From Burkholderiaceae bacterium (GTDB lineage Bacteria > Pseudomonadota > Gammaproteobacteria > Burkholderiales > Burkholderiaceae_E): a stretch of 33,437 nt of DNA. Both the position numbers and the translations under genes were made by a program. This document shows, in pieces, positions 25,493-32,979 of this stretch. The DNA is taken from the NCBI GenBank assembly GCA_024637395.1, contig JAGXFG010000067.1:1-33437 (forward strand). The letters run 5' to 3'. How positions within the stretch are numbered: position 1 is the first letter of the stretch; the number at the start of each line of letters is the position of its first letter. Below the pieces are notes generated by a model that saw only the letters and a program-made list of their open reading frames with translations, was not told the origin of the DNA and made no database searches.

Positions 25493-25783
25493 ATGAAACG
25501 CTTTCTCGTTCTCGCCATCATCGGCTTCGCAGCCTGGAAAGGTTACGGCGAGTACCAATTGCACCGCGCAGCGGCGAACGTTGGCGACGAGACAATCGAG
25601 GTTGTCTCGCCAGCGGTCGAAACACGCTCCGACCCAACCATTCAGTACCGCTGCGACGGCCGCACGTACTGCTCCCAAATGACGTCCTGTGCCGAAGCCA
25701 ATTACTTTCTTCAAAACTGTCCGGGCGTAAAGATGGACGGGAACCACGACGGCGTCCCGTGCGAACGGCAATGGTGCGGGTGA
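25493..25783 (+). CDS. Excalibur-domain protein, membrane-anchored or exported
   Basis: The 96-aa product begins with one hydrophobic segment (residues 1-17, MKRFLVLAIIGFAAWKG) and ends with an Excalibur domain (about 52-95): CDGRTYCSQMTSCAEANYFL, then NCPGVKMDGNHDGVPCERQWC. This domain has a calcium-binding-loop-like DGNHDG (D82, N84, D86) and six cysteines, likely disulfide bonded outside the cytoplasm. Excalibur domains are found beside nucleases or cold-shock domains in other proteins; here it stands alone. The next gene starts 18 bases later, after AGGAGAG. Confidence 0.82.
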   Translation: MKRFLVLAIIGFAAWKGYGEYQLHRAAANVGDETIEVVSPAVETRSDPTIQYRCDGRTYCSQMTSCAEANYFLQNCPGVKMDGNHDGVPCERQWCG

Positions 25784-25801
25784 CAGGAGAGCTGGATCAA
25801 T

Positions 25802-26374
25802 ATGGGTATCTACGACCGAGACTACATGCAAGAACGTTGGAGAGAGTCGCCGAAGCGGAACCTCCGCCGGGCTCGCAACCCACGCCGGCCGACCGTCTTC
25901 AAGTTCATCTGGTTCGCGACAGCAGTTGTCGCCCTCTACTTCGTCGCGAAATACGCCCTGGATTTCCGTGACCGTCTCCCATTTCCAGCCACCGGCAGCG
26001 CGCTTTGGTATAGCCAGCCTGCAAGTCAACAGGTCACCGGTAATCTTACGATCACAGCACCTGGCAACAAGGGCATTAACTACGTCGTGCTTCTTGATGA
26101 CTGGGCAACTGGCAAACCGGTAACACTCATTCCTGTGCGTGACGGCGAAGCTGCCACCACCCAGATCCCACTCGGTCGCTACAGAGTAACGATCGCAAAG
26201 GGAAATAGGTGGCTAGGGCCATCAAAGCTGTTCGGAATCGGCGGCGACGTCCAGGAGGCTGTGGACCCGCTTGAGTTCTATCGTTCCGGTCAGCAGACCG
26301 TTGGTCACCGCATCAACCTTGACACCACGCTGCGCGGCAACATGGCGACAAGGCCTTCATGGTTTCGCCATTGA
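25802..26374 (+). CDS. Single-span membrane protein of unknown function
   Basis: The 190-aa product has a basic cytoplasmic N-terminus starting MGIYDRDYMQERW, a membrane span at about residues 33-54 (FKFIWFATAVVALYFVAKYAL), and a periplasmic domain. In that domain VTGNLTITAPGNKGINYVVLLDD and TTQIPLGRYRVTIAKGNRW suggest a small beta-sandwich. AGGAGAG lies about 9 bases before the ATG. It is probably in the same transcript as the Excalibur gene. The GIYDRDY start occurs in other small membrane proteins in my recollection, but I cannot assign a family. Confidence 0.65.
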   Translation: MGIYDRDYMQERWRESPKRNLRRARNPRRPTVFKFIWFATAVVALYFVAKYALDFRDRLPFPATGSALWYSQPASQQVTGNLTITAPGNKGINYVVLLDDWATGKPVTLIPVRDGEAATTQIPLGRYRVTIAKGNRWLGPSKLFGIGGDVQEAVDPLEFYRSGQQTVGHRINLDTTLRGNMATRPSWFRH

Positions 26375-26535
26375 AGCCTGTGTCGAATTTGTGACGCGTT
26401 TACAGGTGGCGGGCTAGGACAAGCCTGGGCGATTCACGGATCCCACGGCGGCATAACCTGGCATAGTCACCTGGGCTCGTTTTGTGAGCCTGGTCGCTGT
26501 TATCGTTTGCTTCCTGAGCCAACGATCAACGCAAA

Positions 26536-28257
26536 ATGCCATCCCTCGACCACGAACTCCCCAACCCACCAGCGCAAGAGCCGCAGCTGCGCCAGTGGCT
26601 CGCATTCCCGGACACCCCGGCGACCGTCAAGCTGAACCGGCTCGCCCCCTTCTACGTGCTCCTCGAAGACCGTCGCGGCTACCTCAGCTTTGTGGCGACC
26701 AGGTCGCGCACGCCCCCCGATCCGGTCCCAATGACCGAACGACTTGCCGAGAGCGGCTGGCCCACGCGAATGCCATGGCGCAACCCTTACATGGAGCCCC
26801 ATGGGCCGGTCCTTCTTATGGACAGCGACATCGAAGCCCTGCCCTCCTGGCCGCTGGAGGCAACCGCCGCTGACGCCCTCGGCGCGGCGCTTGCCACTCA
26901 TGCTCCCACTCTTGCGTCAGACGCCTCAGCGCTGCGTGACGAGTTGCGCGCGCGGCTATCGGCCAGGCTGCAAAACGGCATCGACACTTTCGTTGAGGGC
27001 CTCGATACCGAAGCGGTCCGCGTGGCGCGTGCCGCTGGCGGCCTGACCGTCGCGCGCTACAACTATCTTGTTGGCGGCGACGAGCGCAAACGACGCAACC
27101 GCCTGCAGGCGGTCAAGCGTTACCCAATACTTGTTGACCGGCTCTCATCGGACGACGGGTACAAGTTGGTCAGGAAAGCGATCGACCAGGGCGAGCCACT
27201 GCTCGATTGCCTGGCCTCGCATTTCGAGGTCCAGCGCGCGGTCATTCGCCGTGTCGCCAGCACGCCGCTGGAGTGGATCGATGACCAGTGGCGCAAGCGC
27301 CCGCATGTGTTGATGCGCCTGCTGTCCGATCTCGAGCCATCAACCCGTCCTGCGACTCAGGAACAATGGGTGCAGTTCGATCGCGCGGTAGCGCTGATTA
27401 CCAAGACCTCCGGGCACCCTGCGGCCACCACCAGCAATCGGCTGTGGCTGCGCCAGTCCGCCAGCGGTGGCTTTCGTCGGACCAACCTGCCAACGGCGGA
27501 CCTGGCTGCGACTGCTGCGGTGATCGACGCGTTCAGCGCCGGCCTCCTGGAGGCGCTGCGCGAGGACTTTCTGGATCTGGTCAAGGCACCGCAGGCGGAA
27601 CGGATGGCACGACACGCGCTCGCCACGGTGCAACAGGGCTTGGGCGTCGAGCGGATGGCCGCGGTGGCAGCGAAGTGGCTGGTGGCCTGGCGCGCCGCGC
27701 AGGCGGCTGCCGAAAGCGAGATGCAGCTGGCGACCGGAGAGCGCTGGCAAAACCTGCTTCCCGACGGCCTCACCATCGGCGACATGCAGGTCGTTGAACT
27801 CACCACCCCAGTCGCACTTCGCGGCGAGGCGGCACGAATGTCGAACTGCCTGGACACCTACGTGCAAGCGTGCGCACAAGGTGAGTGCCAGATCTTCTCC
27901 GTACGTTCAGAAGACGGGGTATCACATTCGGCGATCGAAACGCAGGTGAAGCGCGCGCTCGGAGGAGCATTCTCGGTGGTCGTCGTCCAACATGCCGGGG
28001 TGCGCAACTCGAAGCCACCAGCATCGTGCGCTCGCGTCGCGCCGGTGCTCCTTAGAGTCCTGTCGGGCGCGACGGCACGACTAGAAACCTACTGGCGTTG
28101 GCGAACCGCCGTTGCAAGGTTACGGAGAACCGACAGGGTTGCCCTGGCGCGCACCGCGGCAGCTCGTCGGGCGCTGGAGCGAGTCTTGCCAAAGCGGGTT
28201 GGCTACCGGGTACTGCTTGAGGCGGGGGTCGCACAGTTTCCCGTTCCTCATTCATAG
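26536..28257 (+). CDS. PcfJ-like protein
   Basis: The 573-aa product is soluble, with a C-terminal PcfJ-like domain at about residues 435-495: MSNCLDTYVQACAQGECQIF, then HSAIETQV and VVVQHAGVRNSKPP. This matches the pattern of PcfJ, a protein first named from a conjugative plasmid (MxNC..Y...GE..IFS, then a Q..G..N..P element). The first 430 residues have helical segments and no recognised motif; WRKRPHVLMRLLSDLEP and WLRQSASGGFRRT are notable. The biochemical role of PcfJ domains is not established to my knowledge. It lies alone between 160 bases of featureless DNA and a convergent cytochrome gene. Confidence 0.65.
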   Translation: MPSLDHELPNPPAQEPQLRQWLAFPDTPATVKLNRLAPFYVLLEDRRGYLSFVATRSRTPPDPVPMTERLAESGWPTRMPWRNPYMEPHGPVLLMDSDIEALPSWPLEATAADALGAALATHAPTLASDASALRDELRARLSARLQNGIDTFVEGLDTEAVRVARAAGGLTVARYNYLVGGDERKRRNRLQAVKRYPILVDRLSSDDGYKLVRKAIDQGEPLLDCLASHFEVQRAVIRRVASTPLEWIDDQWRKRPHVLMRLLSDLEPSTRPATQEQWVQFDRAVALITKTSGHPAATTSNRLWLRQSASGGFRRTNLPTADLAATAAVIDAFSAGLLEALREDFLDLVKAPQAERMARHALATVQQGLGVERMAAVAAKWLVAWRAAQAAAESEMQLATGERWQNLLPDGLTIGDMQVVELTTPVALRGEAARMSNCLDTYVQACAQGECQIFSVRSEDGVSHSAIETQVKRALGGAFSVVVVQHAGVRNSKPPASCARVAPVLLRVLSGATARLETYWRWRTAVARLRRTDRVALARTAAARRALERVLPKRVGYRVLLEAGVAQFPVPHS

Positions 28258-28307
28258 CCCCAACGTGAACAGGCAGCGCCCTGTGCGGGCGGGCCTCCAG
28301 CCGAGGA

Positions 28308-28619
28308 CTATTGCGTGAGGATCCACTCGGCCAGGTTCTTGATCGCTTTGGCGTCCTTGGTGCCGATGGCCTCATGGTCGTCGGAACCTTCGGTGATGCG
28401 CTTGATCAGCGCCGCCTCGGCATCAGGCCCGGCCTTGTACTTGGCCGCGGTCACCTTGAACGACGGGCCCTTCTTCGATTTGACCGCGTCGTGGCACTTG
28501 ACGCACTTCTCGGCTTTGAGCAAGGCCTCAGCTGCAGGTACGTCTACTGCCGCACTCGCGGGGCCAGTCCAGACAAACAAACCGACACTTAAGGCGGCCA
28601 GGACAGAGTTCAGTTTCAT
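28308..28619 (-). CDS. Small periplasmic class I c-type cytochrome lacking Met
   Basis: The 103-aa product has a signal peptide (residues 1-24), one heme-binding CVKCH (C39, C42, H43), GPSFKVTAAKYKAG as in small class I cytochromes, and a C-terminal helix IKNLAEWILTQ. The mature part contains no methionine at all, so the usual axial Met is missing. The only other histidine is H82 (in SDDHEAIG), which could be the sixth ligand. GGAG sits 7 bases before the ATG on the minus strand. It is convergent with the PcfJ-like gene. An electron carrier or sensor role is likely; partner unknown. Confidence 0.88.
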   Translation of the reverse strand: MKLNSVLAALSVGLFVWTGPASAAVDVPAAEALLKAEKCVKCHDAVKSKKGPSFKVTAAKYKAGPDAEAALIKRITEGSDDHEAIGTKDAKAIKNLAEWILTQ

Positions 28620-29040
28620 TAGGTACTCCTTCAGTGGTTAGCGGTGTCTTGTAGAGGTTGTATGTTTCACGCTACCTTAACGCGCAGCCGCCCTGCCGGT
28701 TGACAAGGCCCCTGGCGCACGGCGACACGCGGGCGTCAAGCTTGCGACAAATCCCTGACAAACGAAGTTCGAACGGGTGCGGGCGAACAAGTCCCTTCTC
28801 GCTGCTCATCGAGGATGCCTTGCTTCGCGCGCACTGCTCTCCTTGCAGTTTGAAGACTTGACCGTTCGCTCACTAGTGGCATCAAGGTCATCTTGTCTGC
28901 CAAGGTCGACAATCGGACCCACGAAGCATCCAGAATTACCGCCGTAACGACATCACGGGCCTCGTCTTCTTACTCATACTCACTTCCTCGTTCTCTGCCT
29001 GGGCGCTTCTGGCGAAGTTGCTACCAACTGGGGGGATTCG
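28620..29040. other. Intergenic region between cytochrome and FAD oxidase genes
   Basis: This 421-base stretch separates divergent genes and must hold both promoters. TTGACA (28700-28705) and TTGACC (28858-28863) occur on the plus strand, but neither has a matching -10 box at normal spacing. No RNA gene or repeat is seen. Confidence 0.5.
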
Positions 29041-30441
29041 ATGAAATCGTTCGACAAAGCAGCCATCTCTGCCCTGGCATCCGACTTTCAGGGCCTGCTG
29101 ATCCTGCCTGAAGACCCGACCTACAACGCTGCCCGCCAGATCTGGAACGGTCATATTCAGCGCCGGCCCAGGCTCATTGCACGTTGTTCGGGCGTAGCAG
29201 ATGTGATCGCGGCGGTGCGATTCGGCCGTGAACACGGGCTCAATCCGTCGGTGCGCGGCGGGGGACATGCGGTCGCCGGCCATGCCATCTGTGATGATGG
29301 TCTCGTAATCGACTTGTCGATGATGACTGGGTCGAGGGTGGACCCCCTGGCGCGGACCATCCAGCTTGACGGCGGGTGCCTTAATGCCCACCTGGATCGG
29401 GAGTCGCAAGCGTTCGGACTCGCGGCGACCGGCGGCATCGTGAGCCACACCGGCATCGCCGGCCTGACCCTTGGTGGCGGGATCGGTCACCTCATGCGCA
29501 AGTTCGGATTGACGATCGACGCGCTGCGTTCGTGTGATGTTGTAACGGCTGAGGGCGACTTCCTCGTGGCCAACGAACGGGAAAACTCCGACCTGTATTG
29601 GGGTCTGCGCGGAGGCGGCGGCAACTTCGGAATTGTCACGAACTTCACGTTCGAACTCCAGGCGCTCGGCCCCTCGATTCTCGCCGGCATGATCGCCTGG
29701 CCGATGGCAGACGCGCCTCGCGTGCTGCGCTTCCTGCGCGAGTTCATGGCCGACGCGCCCGACGAGGTCGGGATCATGGCCAATCTTCGGCTTGCGCCAC
29801 CGCTACCTGTGATACCGGCCGCACTGCACGGCAAGCCCATCGTAGCGCTCATCGCGACCTACGCCGGACAAATCGACGAAGGAGAGGCAATCCTCCAGCC
29901 CATTCGCGAGATCGCCACGCCGGTCGTAGATGCGATCGCGCCAAGGCCCTACGTCACCCATCAGAAAATGTTTGACGCGGCCATGCCGCATGGTCGCCAC
30001 TACTACTGGAAGTCGCACAAGCTGGGGCCACTGACCGACGAAGTCATCGACATCGTCGTTGAGCATTGCGAGCAGATCACTTCGCCCTTGTCGACCGTTC
30101 CGATCTTCTCCTTCGGAGGCGCGGTGGCACGCGTGTCCGACGAAGCCACTGCGTTCCCCTACCGCGACGCCGCTCACGACATCAACATCGTCGCTGCGTG
30201 GCACCCCGAAGACGTCGGCGGCGCCGAACGCCATATCGACTGGACACGGAAGTTCTTCGACGCGCTCAAACCCCATAGTCGCGGGGTATACGTAAATTTC
30301 ACCAGCGATGATGCCGCCGATCGCGTGCGCGCCGCCTATTCCGAGCAGCAATGGCGCCGGCTCACAGCCCTGAAGGCGAAGTACGATCCGACCAACTACT
30401 TTCGGATGAACGCAAACATCGCTCCTCACGACCGCACTTGA
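29041..30441 (+). CDS. FAD-linked oxidoreductase, berberine-bridge (BBE) family
   Basis: Enzymes of this family oxidise alcohols, sugars, amines or natural-product scaffolds with O2 and carry covalent FAD. The 466-aa product has the PCMH FAD domain with the flavin-linking [11 protein letters not shown] (His76) and [41 protein letters not shown] follows, and the C-terminal BBE motif is NYFRMNANI. In bicovalent members a cysteine follows GG in the GGxC motif; here it is GGIVSHTG (Val134), so only the histidyl link is expected. No signal peptide. GGGGG lies about 7 bases before the ATG. The methyltransferase starts 15 bases after the stop. Confidence 0.88.
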   Translation: MKSFDKAAISALASDFQGLLILPEDPTYNAARQIWNGHIQRRPRLIARCSGVADVIAAVRFGREHGLNPSVRGGGHAVAGHAICDDGLVIDLSMMTGSRVDPLARTIQLDGGCLNAHLDRESQAFGLAATGGIVSHTGIAGLTLGGGIGHLMRKFGLTIDALRSCDVVTAEGDFLVANERENSDLYWGLRGGGGNFGIVTNFTFELQALGPSILAGMIAWPMADAPRVLRFLREFMADAPDEVGIMANLRLAPPLPVIPAALHGKPIVALIATYAGQIDEGEAILQPIREIATPVVDAIAPRPYVTHQKMFDAAMPHGRHYYWKSHKLGPLTDEVIDIVVEHCEQITSPLSTVPIFSFGGAVARVSDEATAFPYRDAAHDINIVAAWHPEDVGGAERHIDWTRKFFDALKPHSRGVYVNFTSDDAADRVRAAYSEQQWRRLTALKAKYDPTNYFRMNANIAPHDRT

Positions 30442-30456
30442 ACCGATGGAGTGTCC

Positions 30457-31287
30457 ATGAGCCCAACGCAAGCAAAGAATCCCGCCGAGACGTACGAAAG
30501 TTATTTTGTCCCGGCCATGTTTCTTCCCTGGTCCAAGATTCTGCTCCGCCATGCAGATCTCCAGTCGCGGCACCGGGTGCTCGATGTGGCCTGCGGCACA
30601 GGCATTGTGGCGCGTCAGGCGGCTCCGTTGGTTGGGGCACTGGGTCAGGTGGTCGGGCTCGACATGAATCCGGCAATGCTGGGCGTAGCTCGCAGCCGCC
30701 CCGCGCCGGCTGGCGCATCGGTCCAATGGCAGGAAGGGAATGCCATGGCTTTACCCTTTCCAGAAGGCAGCTTTGATGTCGTGCTCTGTCAACACGGTCT
30801 GCAGTTCTTCCCGAACCGGGACCACGCCGTGCGCGAGATGCTGCGGGTACTGACGCCGGGCGGGCAAGCGGTCGTGATCGTACTGCAGACCCTCGCGCAG
30901 CATCCCGTCTTCGAGGCGCTCATGGAGTCGGTGGCGCGCAACCTCTCCCTTCCCGTGTCTGCCGTCATGACGCCGTTCATCCTGTCTGACGCCGATGAGT
31001 TGCGGAACCTGTTTAGCGTTGCGGGCTTTCAGGAGGTGGTCGTTCACGCGGAATCAGCGACAGTTCGGTTTGTCGACCCGGAGCGCTTTGTGCCGATGGC
31101 CGTGACAAGTTCGGCCGCGGCGGTACCAGCCTTTGCCCAGTTGGATGAGCCGGCGCGGGCAGCACTTCTCGAGACCGTGCGCGCCGAAGTTGAGCCGGTC
31201 ATCACCGCGTATCGCGATGCCGAAGCCGTCACGTTTCCGATGTTCGCGCACGTCGCAGTGGCGAAGCGAGCGAACGTCGGCCACTAA
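30457..31287 (+). CDS. Class I SAM-dependent methyltransferase
   Basis: The 276-aa product has motif I VLDVACGTGIVARQA (41-55), motif II VVGLDMNPAMLGVAR, the motif NAMALPFPEGSFDVVLCQHG and post-I REMLRVLTPGGQAV, as in UbiE/Methyltransf_11 enzymes acting on small molecules. GGAG at 30448-30451 lies 5 bases before the ATG at 30457, so that start is preferred over the in-frame GTG at 30451, which overlaps the GGAG itself. It sits between the FAD oxidase and the PEP-mutase-family gene with gaps of 15 and 21 bases, so the three are probably one operon. Substrate unknown. Confidence 0.88.
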   Translation: MSPTQAKNPAETYESYFVPAMFLPWSKILLRHADLQSRHRVLDVACGTGIVARQAAPLVGALGQVVGLDMNPAMLGVARSRPAPAGASVQWQEGNAMALPFPEGSFDVVLCQHGLQFFPNRDHAVREMLRVLTPGGQAVVIVLQTLAQHPVFEALMESVARNLSLPVSAVMTPFILSDADELRNLFSVAGFQEVVVHAESATVRFVDPERFVPMAVTSSAAAVPAFAQLDEPARAALLETVRAEVEPVITAYRDAEAVTFPMFAHVAVAKRANVGH

Positions 31288-31308
31288 TTACGTTCCTGGA
31301 GTCATGAA

Positions 31309-32118
31309 ATGGCAGCCACTGGCGATCGAATCGCTACGTTCCACCGCCTGCACGAATCGGGTTGCTTTGTGATGCCCAACCCGTGGGATACAGGGAGTGC
31401 ACGTGCTCTCGAGCAGATGGGCTTCAAGGCGTTGGCGACGACCAGCGCCGGCTTAGCCTGGACGCTGGGCCGCGCGGACAATCAGATCACTCTCGATCAG
31501 GCACTGCACCATCTGCGGGACATAGTGGTCGCCGTGAAGGTGCCGGTGAATGCAGATTTCGAGGGCTGCTACGCGATCGACCCGCAGCAGGTCGGCGCGC
31601 ACGTCAAGCTTGCCGCGGCCACCGGGATTGCGGGGCTCTCGATCGAGGACTCGACGGGCGATGAGGCAAATCCTCTTCATGACTTCGAGCTGGCAGTGGC
31701 GCGGGTGCGGGCCGCGCGGCTAGCGATCGATGAGAGTGGCACCGGTGTCGTGCTGACCGGCCGCTCCGAGGGATTCGTGTGCGGGCGCCCTGACATCGAC
31801 GAGACAATCCGGCGTCTGCGGGCTTATTCGGAAGCCGGCGCCGACTGCCTGTACGCGCCGCGGATCGAGAAAGCGGAACACGTTGCCGCCATAGTTGCCG
31901 CTGTGGCTCCCAAGCCCGTAAACCTGCTGATCAACGCGCCGTTCATGACGGTTGCGCAGGCGACTGCCCTGGGCGTGCGCCGGATCAGCGTCGGTGGCAC
32001 GCTAGCGCGCGCAGCATGGGGTGGATTCCTGCAGGCCGCGCGGGAAATAGCAGACGCCGGGACGTTTTCCAGGTTCCAACGGCTACCGAATGTCGATGCG
32101 CTGTTTCGCGACAGATAG
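31309..32118 (+). CDS. Isocitrate lyase / PEP mutase superfamily enzyme
   Basis: The superfamily cleaves or forms C-C or P-C bonds next to a carboxylate using Mg. The 269-aa TIM-barrel product has VMPNPWDTGSARALEQMGFK, the metal-binding VNADFEGCY (D83, E85), GLSIEDSTGDEANPLHD (E113, D114) and VLTGRSEGF, ending with NAPFMTVAQATALGVRRIS. The catalytic loop does not read as KKCGH (isocitrate lyase) or as the PEP mutase Lys/Asn type, so neither of those activities should be assumed. GGAG lies 7 bases before the ATG. Third gene of the probable operon; the cupin gene follows after 109 bases. Confidence 0.88.
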   Translation: MAATGDRIATFHRLHESGCFVMPNPWDTGSARALEQMGFKALATTSAGLAWTLGRADNQITLDQALHHLRDIVVAVKVPVNADFEGCYAIDPQQVGAHVKLAAATGIAGLSIEDSTGDEANPLHDFELAVARVRAARLAIDESGTGVVLTGRSEGFVCGRPDIDETIRRLRAYSEAGADCLYAPRIEKAEHVAAIVAAVAPKPVNLLINAPFMTVAQATALGVRRISVGGTLARAAWGGFLQAAREIADAGTFSRFQRLPNVDALFRDR

Positions 32119-32227
32119 CCAGTTTGGTCGACGGCTTGCGCCCTTGCCAGTAGCGATCACCCTTACCACTCAGGGGTAGACTGGATGGCAAGAACGCCAC
32201 AGCGCACTCAACCAGTCGGAGAACGTC

Positions 32228-32557
32228 ATGTCCGAATCAGCCGATCAGCCTTACCAGGTGAAGCGGATCTCGGTTATTGCGAGAGGCGAGGATGTGCTGG
32301 TGCGCGAGTATCTGCTCCAAGGTGGAGAGTCGATCCCCTGGCACCATCACACCCACGTTACCGATCACTACTATGGTTTGGAAGGCAAGGTGCTGATCGA
32401 AAGCCGCCCGCCGCTCGAGCGCCATGAGTTGACTCCTGGCGCTTCCACCACCGTAACGCCGCCTACCGAGCACCACGTCTCGAATCCTTTCGACGAGCCA
32501 TGCCGGTTTCTGCTTGTCCAGGGGGTGGGCAAGTACGACTTCATCAAGGACGTGTGA
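32228..32557 (+). CDS. Single-domain cupin protein
   Basis: The 109-aa product is a small double-stranded beta-helix with motif 1 SIPWHHHTHVTDHYYGLEG (a His-rich metal site) and motif 2 TPPTEHHVSNPFDEPCRF. Such proteins serve as dioxygenases, isomerases or ligand sensors; sequence alone does not decide. GGAG precedes the ATG by 7 bases. It lies 109 bases after the PEP-mutase-family gene, with no clear terminator between, so it may belong to the same functional group. Confidence 0.85.
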   Translation: MSESADQPYQVKRISVIARGEDVLVREYLLQGGESIPWHHHTHVTDHYYGLEGKVLIESRPPLERHELTPGASTTVTPPTEHHVSNPFDEPCRFLLVQGVGKYDFIKDV

Positions 32558-32643
32558 GGCGGGATCATCGTGGGAAAGACTTTCACGTTCTGGAAGCAGG
32601 CTCGGGCGTGAAAGAACCGAGCCATCTCCGCCGGTCGCTTTGA

Positions 32644-32889
32644 TTGTTATCTGCGAAAAAAAAGGTTATTTTCCAGACTTGTCGATCAGACGGATGCGCG
32701 GCATTGATTCTGAAGTGCGGCATCTGCAGCGGCGCGAAGTTAATCCAGTGGTGGTTTTATCGAACTGCCGAAATGACCAAGGAATTGGGGAAGTACAGAG
32801 GGTCGAAAGCCCCCACGGGACCTCAATCTGAAGTGAGCCTCAAGCCAGAAGAGCTCACGGACACGAAGGGCTGGATTGTCGATTTCTGA
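32644..32889 (+). CDS. Doubtful small ORF with CxxC-type motif
   Basis: An 81-codon frame with a TTG start encodes CRSDGCAALILKCGICSGAK (four cysteines that might bind zinc) and then a polar tail (KAPTGPQSEVSLKPEELTDT). There is no ribosome-binding site, and a run of eight A's lies at the start. It could be a fragment or non-coding. The remaining bases of the 32558-32979 gap show no other feature. Confidence 0.3.
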   Translation: MLSAKKKVIFQTCRSDGCAALILKCGICSGAKLIQWWFYRTAEMTKELGKYRGSKAPTGPQSEVSLKPEELTDTKGWIVDF

Positions 32890-32979
32890 GCGGTGGGTAC
32901 GGTCTTCGGGCATAGCTTTTCCCGAAGCTCGCGATCGCCCTCAGGCACGAACGACTATCAACCGAGGGGAGATTCCAGC

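Noticed and set aside
28880-29042. Hydrophobic frame ending [22 protein letters not shown] just before the FAD oxidase
   Set aside because: It looks like a membrane segment and its stop overlaps the next ATG, but it has no ATG, GTG or TTG start and no ribosome-binding site before the hydrophobic stretch.
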